Assembly (NCBI GenBank): GCA_028722305.1
Contig: JAQYHB010000001.1
Location: 1-64,000, forward strand
Direction: 5' to 3'
Length of the DNA: 64,000 nucleotides
DNA from: Spirochaetales bacterium
GTDB lineage: Bacteria > Spirochaetota > Spirochaetia > Sphaerochaetales > Sphaerochaetaceae
Shown here: in pieces, positions 59,125 through 64,000 of the stretch
Layout: each line of letters begins with the position of its first letter
Position numbering within the stretch: the stretch's first letter is position 1
The notes under the pieces: model-generated
Database searches by the model: none
Seen by the model: only the letters and a program-made list of their open reading frames with translations
What the model was told of the DNA's origin: nothing
Program-made: the position numbers and the translations under genes

Positions 59125-59649
59125 ATGCTCCACCTTCCGAAACACCCCTACCTGTTCGCATGGCTCTGCTGGCTGGTCCTCTCCTGCCTGCTAGTCTTGG
59201 GGTGTCTGCCAAAAATCCGCGACGCGTTTAAGCGTAGCGGGGTGCGGGAACTCTTGGCCTCCCGCTCCGTCGAGCAGGTGGCAAGCGACCACCGGCAGGT
59301 CACCGTCTTCTTCCTCGACAGCTCGCTGAAGGAGGTCGGTTTCCAGCAATGGCAGAAGCGGCTCGGGGGTGACCAATACCACGACACATTGGAGAACCTG
59401 CTCGCGGGACCGGATCTCGCAAGCATCAGGAAGGGAGCCGCAAGTTTTATCGCACCCGACACCGAGCTGATTGGATGCACCCTTTCCAGCCGCACGCTCT
59501 TTGTCGACCTTTCCCGACAATTCCTCGGCTCCCCCGACCTAGGTAAGGCGGTGGAACAGATAGAAACGACCATGCGGGCTTTCGATGCTGTCGACAGGGT
59601 GCAGATCCTCGTTGACGGCCAGCCGCTCTCAGAGCTTCGCCAAAAATGA
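59125..59649 (+). CDS. GerMN-domain lipoprotein
   Basis: The protein has 174 residues. The N-terminal hydrophobic segment ends LLVLGC, a probable lipobox with Cys27. A GerMN (sporulation/spore germination-like) domain covers residues about 55-170: VTVFFLDSSLKEVGFQQW, TLENLLAGPD, GTELIG-like DTELIGCTLSSRTLFVDLS and RVQILVDGQPL. In non-sporulating bacteria this domain occurs in envelope lipoproteins of unknown role. The ATG lacks a good Shine-Dalgarno and lies 7 nt after a -10 box. The 3' end overlaps the convergent tlyA by 21 bp. Confidence 0.82.
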   Translation: MLHLPKHPYLFAWLCWLVLSCLLVLGCLPKIRDAFKRSGVRELLASRSVEQVASDHRQVTVFFLDSSLKEVGFQQWQKRLGGDQYHDTLENLLAGPDLASIRKGAASFIAPDTELIGCTLSSRTLFVDLSRQFLGSPDLGKAVEQIETTMRAFDAVDRVQILVDGQPLSELRQK

Positions 59650-60384
59650 TGGCTCGTCCAAGGCCCCATCCAGACCGAGGAGCGCCAGATACTCGGTATT
59701 TCCCTTCCTGCCGGTTATAGGGCTCCTGACGATGTCCCGAACGGCAATGTTCTCGTCAGAAAGTTGCCGATAGACGGACAGCAGGACATCGCGTAGCAGT
59801 TGCGGGTCCGTGACCACTCCATGGAATCCGGGTTGACCTTTGGGTACCTCGAACTGCGGCTTGATCAGGCTGACCAGCCAGCTGCCACCGCATAGCGAGA
59901 GGATGTGGCCCGCGGCGCCACTGATTGAACGGAAGGAAAGGTCGCAGACCGCCGCCTGAGGTGCCGGATCCAAGGCATCGAGAGTCATGATGTTCTGTCG
60001 CTCATGCACCCTGACCCGGTCATCCTGCCGGAGTTTCCAGGAAAGCTGGTTGGTCCCGACATCGACCGAGTGGACCAGACTGGCTCCGTGCTGCAGCAGG
60101 CAGTCGGTGAAACCACCGGTAGAAGAGCCAGCGTCAAGCACGCACATGCCTGAAACATCCAGATGGAAGGCTTTCAAAGCGTGCTCCAGCTTGTAGCCGC
60201 CACGGGAGACGTATTTCTCAAAGGTGAACGAAAGAGGGACATCCTCGGGAAACTTCATCTTCGGATCAGCGCAAACCTCTCCCCCTGCCAGCACATTCCG
60301 GCAGACGATGTAGGCGCCGAGTTTCTCTCTGCCGATATCAGGATAATTCACTGCAAGCAGATCGATCAGCGCACGCTTCTTCAT
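59629..60384 (-). CDS. tlyA: TlyA-family rRNA 2'-O-methyltransferase / hemolysin-like protein
   Basis: The protein has 251 residues. An S4-like N-terminus (MKKRALIDLLAVNYPDIGRE, AYIVCRNVLAGG) is followed by an FtsJ-type methyltransferase: YVSRGGYKLEHALKAF, SAM site VLDAGSSTGGFTDCLL, catalytic Lys/Asp (CDLSFRSI, LIKPQFEV) and GNTEYLALL. In mycobacteria TlyA methylates 16S and 23S rRNA; haemolytic activity in Brachyspira is disputed. It is third in the rny-ymdB-tlyA operon, overlapping ymdB by 4 bp. Confidence 0.92.
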   Translation of the reverse strand: MKKRALIDLLAVNYPDIGREKLGAYIVCRNVLAGGEVCADPKMKFPEDVPLSFTFEKYVSRGGYKLEHALKAFHLDVSGMCVLDAGSSTGGFTDCLLQHGASLVHSVDVGTNQLSWKLRQDDRVRVHERQNIMTLDALDPAPQAAVCDLSFRSISGAAGHILSLCGGSWLVSLIKPQFEVPKGQPGFHGVVTDPQLLRDVLLSVYRQLSDENIAVRDIVRSPITGRKGNTEYLALLGLDGALDEPSFLAKL

Positions 60385-61169
60385 GCCAGGATCCGCCTGA
60401 TGGAGAGCGCCCTCCCGCTTGCCACGTCGATGGTGACCAGCACCCCGTTGATTTCCGCCTCTCCATCCTTGATGGGGTTGCGTAGCGGCATCTGGCTGAG
60501 TTGCTTCTGGATGGCGATCTCCGGCACGCTGCCTATGACGCTCTCTTTCGGGCCGGTAAAGCCCAAGTCGGTCTGGTAGGCGGTTCCACGGGGAAGGATC
60601 TTGGCATCGGCTGTGGCCACATGGGTGTGGGTCCCGACCACAGCGCTCACCTTGCCGTCCAAGTAGAAACCCAACGCTTCCTTCTCGTCGGTAGCTTCAG
60701 CATGGAAGTCGACCAGCACGACAGGAGTCTGGCGCCTCGCCTGTTGGGCGAGCTTCAGGCCGATACGGAACGGGTCGTCGGTCTGGGGCATCTCGATGCG
60801 TCCCTGCAGGTTGATGACGGCCACAGGGCCACAGGGGGTAGACACGACGCACATGCCGTGTCCGGGCGCTCCATCGGGATAGTTCGCCGGACGAAGCAAG
60901 CGGTTCTCACTGTCCAGGACGGGGCGCAGGTCCTCCTGCTGCCAGATGTGGTTGCCGCTGGTGATTACGTCGACTCCCAAGGAGAAAAGCTGGTTCATCT
61001 GCCCTACCGACAGCCCGAACCCGTCTGCGGCGTTCTCGCCGTTGACCACCACCACATCGGCCTTGGTCTGCTTCTTCAAGTCTCCCAAGGATACAAAAAG
61101 CGCCCGGAGGCCAGGCTGTCCGCAGACATCCCCCAGCATCAGGGCGTTCAATGACTTTTTCTCAGCCAT
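60381..61169 (-). CDS. ymdB: YmdB-family metallophosphodiesterase
   Basis: The protein has 262 residues. The calcineurin-like metal site is shown by MLGDVCGQPG, NGENAADGFGL, SGNHIWQQ, DFHAEATDEKEA and VGTHTHVATADAKIL. YmdB hydrolyses 2',3'-cyclic nucleotides and affects biofilm and RNase Y-dependent mRNA decay in Bacillus. It lies 2 bp after rny, a conserved pairing. TlyA is encoded directly downstream. Confidence 0.94.
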   Translation of the reverse strand: MAEKKSLNALMLGDVCGQPGLRALFVSLGDLKKQTKADVVVVNGENAADGFGLSVGQMNQLFSLGVDVITSGNHIWQQEDLRPVLDSENRLLRPANYPDGAPGHGMCVVSTPCGPVAVINLQGRIEMPQTDDPFRIGLKLAQQARRQTPVVLVDFHAEATDEKEALGFYLDGKVSAVVGTHTHVATADAKILPRGTAYQTDLGFTGPKESVIGSVPEIAIQKQLSQMPLRNPIKDGEAEINGVLVTIDVASGRALSIRRILA

Positions 61170-61171
61170 GG

Positions 61172-62701
61172 TTACCTTGCGTATTCGACAACGCGGGTCT
61201 CGCGGATGATCGTCACCTTGATACGGCCGGGATAGCGAAGCTCAGCCTCAATCCTCTCGGCAATCTTGCGGGCGATATCCTTTGCCTGCTCGTCATTCAC
61301 CTTCTCGTTGTTGACCATGATGCGGAGCTCTCTTCCCGCCTGGATGGCGAACGCGTTGTCCACACCATCGAAGCTCTTGGCAATCTTCTCCAACGACTCA
61401 AGGCGCTTGATGTAGTTGTCGATCGTCTCGCGTCTCGCACCCGGGCGGGAAGCGCTGATCGCGTCGGCGATCTGCACGATCACTGCCTCGACAGTCTCAG
61501 GCTCCACATCGTTATGGTGCGCGAGAATGGCGTTGACGACCTTCGGGTCCTCACCCAGCCGCTTGGCCAGGTCGGCGCCCAATTCGGCATGGTTCTGGTC
61601 GCCTTCGCTCTCGATACCCTTGCCGATATCGTGCAACAGACCCGCGCGCATCGCCAGCTGGCTGTCGGCACCCACCTCTTTGGCGATCATGCCGGCGAGA
61701 ATGGCGACTTCCTTGCTGTGATTCAGCACGCTCTGTCCGTAGCTGGTACGGAAGTAGAGCCTGCCAAGAGCCCTGATGGCCTCCTGGCTCATGTTGCTGA
61801 TACCAAGATCGAAGACCACGGTCTCTCCCTGATCCATGATGACACGGGCGATCTCCTTGGTGACTTTGGAGACGACCTCTTCGATGCGGGCCGGATGGAT
61901 ACGACCATCCTGCACCAGACGTTCGAGAGAAACACGGGCAATCTCGCGACGCACCGGATCAAAGGAGGAAATGACGACCGCCTCAGGGGTATCGTCGATG
62001 ATGATATCCACTCCAGTCAGTGTCTCCAGTGTCCTGATGTTGCGACCCTCTCGGCCGATGATGCGCCCCTTCATCTCATCGCTGGGCAGACTGACGGAGG
62101 AGACGGTGATGTCACCGGTCACCTCGGAGGCAATCCGCTGAATGGAGGAGACGATGATGTCCCTAGCCTTCTTGTCGGCGGTCAGTTGCGCCTCTGCTTC
62201 AATCTTGTTGATCTCTACTTGGGCGTCATGGCGCGCGGCATCCTGCATCTGCGCCATGATGGCATTCTTCGCCTCATCGGCGGTCATGCTGGCAATCCGC
62301 TCCAGCTCGCTGGTAAGTGAATTCTCCCGGTCGGAGAGAGCCTTCTCCCGATCGTTGAGCGCATTCTCGCGATCTCCCTGTTGTTTTTTGGTATTCTCGA
62401 TCTCGCCCTGCTTTTTCTCGAGTGCCTCTTCCTTGTCCTGCAGACGGCGTTCCGTCCTCTGCAGTTCATTCTGACGCTCTCGCGCTTCACGTTCCTGCTG
62501 GCGCTGTTCGTCCAGCAGTTGTTTGCGTGTCTCAAGAACGAGTTCGTTTTTCTTCGCTTCCGCTTCTTTTACAGCCTCAGCATCCAGACGGGCAGCCTTC
62601 TGCTCGATGGAGGTGAGTTTAAATTTCGCATACAGCCAACGGGCACTCCAGCCCAGCGCAATACCAATCACAGCAACCAGGAGAGTAATAACATACGACA
62701 T
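61172..62701 (-). CDS. rny: Ribonuclease Y
   Basis: The protein has 509 residues: an N-terminal membrane anchor (VITLLVAVIGIALGWSARWL), a long coiled coil (about 30-190), a KH domain (GRIIGREGRNIRTLETLTG) and an HD domain (LNHSKEVAILAG, HDIGKGIESEGDQNHAELG). It is the membrane-bound endoribonuclease that starts mRNA decay. ATG 62701 follows AGGGGGT. A TTGACA-17-TAGAAT promoter lies 30 nt upstream. The RicT-like protein at 44666 may regulate it, as in Bacillus (inference). Confidence 0.96.
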   Translation of the reverse strand: MSYVITLLVAVIGIALGWSARWLYAKFKLTSIEQKAARLDAEAVKEAEAKKNELVLETRKQLLDEQRQQEREARERQNELQRTERRLQDKEEALEKKQGEIENTKKQQGDRENALNDREKALSDRENSLTSELERIASMTADEAKNAIMAQMQDAARHDAQVEINKIEAEAQLTADKKARDIIVSSIQRIASEVTGDITVSSVSLPSDEMKGRIIGREGRNIRTLETLTGVDIIIDDTPEAVVISSFDPVRREIARVSLERLVQDGRIHPARIEEVVSKVTKEIARVIMDQGETVVFDLGISNMSQEAIRALGRLYFRTSYGQSVLNHSKEVAILAGMIAKEVGADSQLAMRAGLLHDIGKGIESEGDQNHAELGADLAKRLGEDPKVVNAILAHHNDVEPETVEAVIVQIADAISASRPGARRETIDNYIKRLESLEKIAKSFDGVDNAFAIQAGRELRIMVNNEKVNDEQAKDIARKIAERIEAELRYPGRIKVTIIRETRVVEYAR

Positions 62702-62730
62702 ATACTACCCCCTAAATTGTAGTAAACCTC

Positions 62731-62759
62731 ATTCTAGGGGTGCTATGCCCGATTGTCAA
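62731..62759 (-). promoter_or_regulatory. Promoter of rny-ymdB-tlyA
   Basis: TTGACA (62759-62754), a 17-bp spacer and TAGAAT (62736-62731). Confidence 0.75.
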
Positions 62760-62776
62760 GGATAGGGGGGAAGCAT

Positions 62777-62803
62777 GAAAAAACCGCCCCCGAAGGAGCG
62801 GTC
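62777..62803 (-). terminator. Terminator of the ribosomal protein/rpoA-rplQ operon
   Basis: ACCGCTCC-TTCG-GGGGCGGT followed by TTTTTTC on the minus strand: a canonical terminator with a stable tetraloop, 49 bp after rplQ. Confidence 0.88.
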
Positions 62804-62851
62804 TTGGTCAGGGAACTGACCTCTTGCATTCGCATTACGGAAATCCGGGTC

Positions 62852-63421
62852 TTATTTGTCCCCGCCGCCAGCCTTGCCGCCAGCCATCGTCTTGCGGACG
62901 CCTGCTGCCTTGGCAGAGCCCTTCGCAGCAGCAACTTTTGAAGAACGAGCGTGCTTCTTCACGTCCTTGTTCTCCTTCTTAGCCTTCGGAGCGGCGGCTT
63001 TCTTCTCGGAAGCCTTCGCTTCCTTCTCTTCAGCCTGCTTCTCGACCTTCTTCTCGTGCTCGGCGGTCTTCTCAACCAGCTCGAGAATGCACATCTCGGC
63101 CGCATCGCCAAGACGGAAACCGGTCTTCAGGATTCTGGTGTAACCACCCTTTCTCTCCTTGAAGAGAGGTCCGATCTCGTTGAACAATTTGGCGACAACA
63201 CCCTCATCATAGATATAGGCGGCCGCGATTCTGCGGTTGTGGACGTTGTCCTCTTTCGCGCGAGTAATGAGCTTCTCGGCCTTCTTGCGGACCTCGAGAG
63301 CCTTAGGCTTGGTGGTCTCAATCCGTTCATACTTGAACAGAGAGGTGACCATGGAACGCAACAGGGCCTTACGCTCAGCGGAGCGTCTGTCCAGCGCGTT
63401 GAAACCAATCTTATGCTTCAT
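62852..63421 (-). CDS. rplQ: 50S ribosomal protein L17
   Basis: The protein has 189 residues; the core L17 (residues 1-125) has the usual [20 protein letters not shown] and [21 protein letters not shown] Lys/Ala/Glu-rich tail of about 65 residues follows, making it much longer than the usual 120-130. It surrounds the exit tunnel of the 50S subunit. The start overlaps the rpoA stop by 11 bp; it is last in the operon. Confidence 0.95.
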   Translation of the reverse strand: MKHKIGFNALDRRSAERKALLRSMVTSLFKYERIETTKPKALEVRKKAEKLITRAKEDNVHNRRIAAAYIYDEGVVAKLFNEIGPLFKERKGGYTRILKTGFRLGDAAEMCILELVEKTAEHEKKVEKQAEEKEAKASEKKAAAPKAKKENKDVKKHARSSKVAAAKGSAKAAGVRKTMAGGKAGGGDK

Positions 63422-64000
63422 TGCTATTTTCCTCTTTATTCTCGGCTGCGCCGTTAACCCTCATGGCGGTCTTCAGCACACTGTAATCAGTCATTCCGAG
63501 ACTCAGGTTCCACTCTTTGAGCTTCTCCTTGATCTCCTGGAGGCTCTTCTTGCCAAAATTCCTCGTCTTCGCCATCTCTTCCTCGGTCTTTTTGGTCAGG
63601 TCGCCAATGGTTCTGATATTGGCGTTCTTCAGACAGTTGGACGAACGAACGGTAAGTTCCAAGTCCTCCACAGGGGTGTTCAGAATCTTGCGGACCCTCG
63701 CCTCCTCCTCATCAATCTCGTCGTTGCTGTTGATCAGCGACTCATCGAAGTTGATGAAGATCTGGAAATGGTCCTTTGCGATTTTGGCCGCTTCCGCCAA
63801 GGCATTCTGGGGAGCGATGGTGCCATCGGTCCAAATCTCCAGCGTCAGCTTATCGTAATCGTTGCGATAGCCAACACGGGTCGGCTCGATGTGGTACTTC
63901 ACCAGTTTGACGGGAGAGAAGACGCCGTCGACAGGAATGACACCAGCCTCATCCTCAACATATTTTTTGTTGATTTCAGCCGGCACATACCCTCTGCCGA
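63411..64000 (-). CDS. rpoA: RNA polymerase alpha subunit, 5' part outside window
   Basis: The frame runs off the right edge; 196 C-terminal residues are visible. They include the end of the assembly domain ([27 protein letters not shown]) and the C-terminal domain ([35 protein letters not shown]), which contacts UP elements and activators. An in-frame GTG at 63986 is internal, not a start. The arrangement rpoA-rplQ-terminator is the normal end of the alpha operon. Confidence 0.95.
   Translation of the reverse strand, partial: GRGYVPAEINKKYVEDEAGVIPVDGVFSPVKLVKYHIEPTRVGYRNDYDKLTLEIWTDGTIAPQNALAEAAKIAKDHFQIFINFDESLINSNDEIDEEEARVRKILNTPVEDLELTVRSSNCLKNANIRTIGDLTKKTEEEMAKTRNFGKKSLQEIKEKLKEWNLSLGMTDYSVLKTAMRVNGAAENKEENSNEA

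Overview
This window looks like a chromosomal segment of a non-motile, fermentative spirochaete, most like Sphaerochaeta and relatives. The signs are a SpiroCoCo-type coiled-coil protein, binding proteins whose signal peptides end in Ala-Asn-Gly, an rpsT-HU-lnt cluster next to rho-rpmE, RNase Y with YmdB, a lone GerMN lipoprotein, and a GC-rich compact layout. The taxonomic call is inference; no rRNA is present. No prophage, intact insertion sequence or CRISPR array was seen.

Layout. 1-10.7 kb: a frameshifted AAA-ATPase, brnQ with a divergent XRE regulator, an orphan PotD-like lipoprotein, purB, a VTT/AlaX/TRIC operon, two uncharacterised proteins and tRNA-Cys. 10.7-16.1 kb: a damaged branched-chain amino-acid ABC operon (livJ intact, livF and livG with internal deletions, livM cut off) that runs into a 5'-truncated sensor kinase followed by an intact AraC-type response regulator. 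17.0-24.6 kb: a sugar or polyol module (DeoR, PfkB kinase, binding protein, two permeases, TIM-barrel isomerase, pentose-phosphate epimerase, GatD-like dehydrogenase, second DeoR) with matching DeoR-type operator candidates. The transporter ATPase is not here. 24.6-39.6 kb: small operons of hydrolases, MazG-like, Crp-like, BrkB-like, an aldehyde:ferredoxin-oxidoreductase-like protein without cluster cysteines, a nucleoside kinase, nifS-nifU, surE and a galactokinase-like pseudoenzyme. 39.9-64 kb: housekeeping genes (rpmE, rho, lnt, HU, rpsT, ricT-like, dus, a divergent purD, rlmB, dnaJ, dnaK, grpE, SpiroCoCo, der, ptsI, tlyA, ymdB, rny, rplQ, rpoA).

Two genome-level patterns stand out. First, about a dozen genes have a good -35/-10 pair whose -10 ends only 6-11 nt before the start codon and have no well-placed Shine-Dalgarno sequence, so they are predicted to be translated from leaderless or nearly leaderless mRNA. 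Second, convergent genes repeatedly overlap at their 3' ends by 8-37 bp, with no terminator between them. The most unusual proteins are the cysteine-free AOR-like protein, the galactokinase-like pseudoenzyme and the PurD-like ATP-grasp protein with altered active-site motifs. The clustered lesions in the liv/sensor-kinase region could be real gene decay or assembly error; this cannot be decided from the sequence alone.
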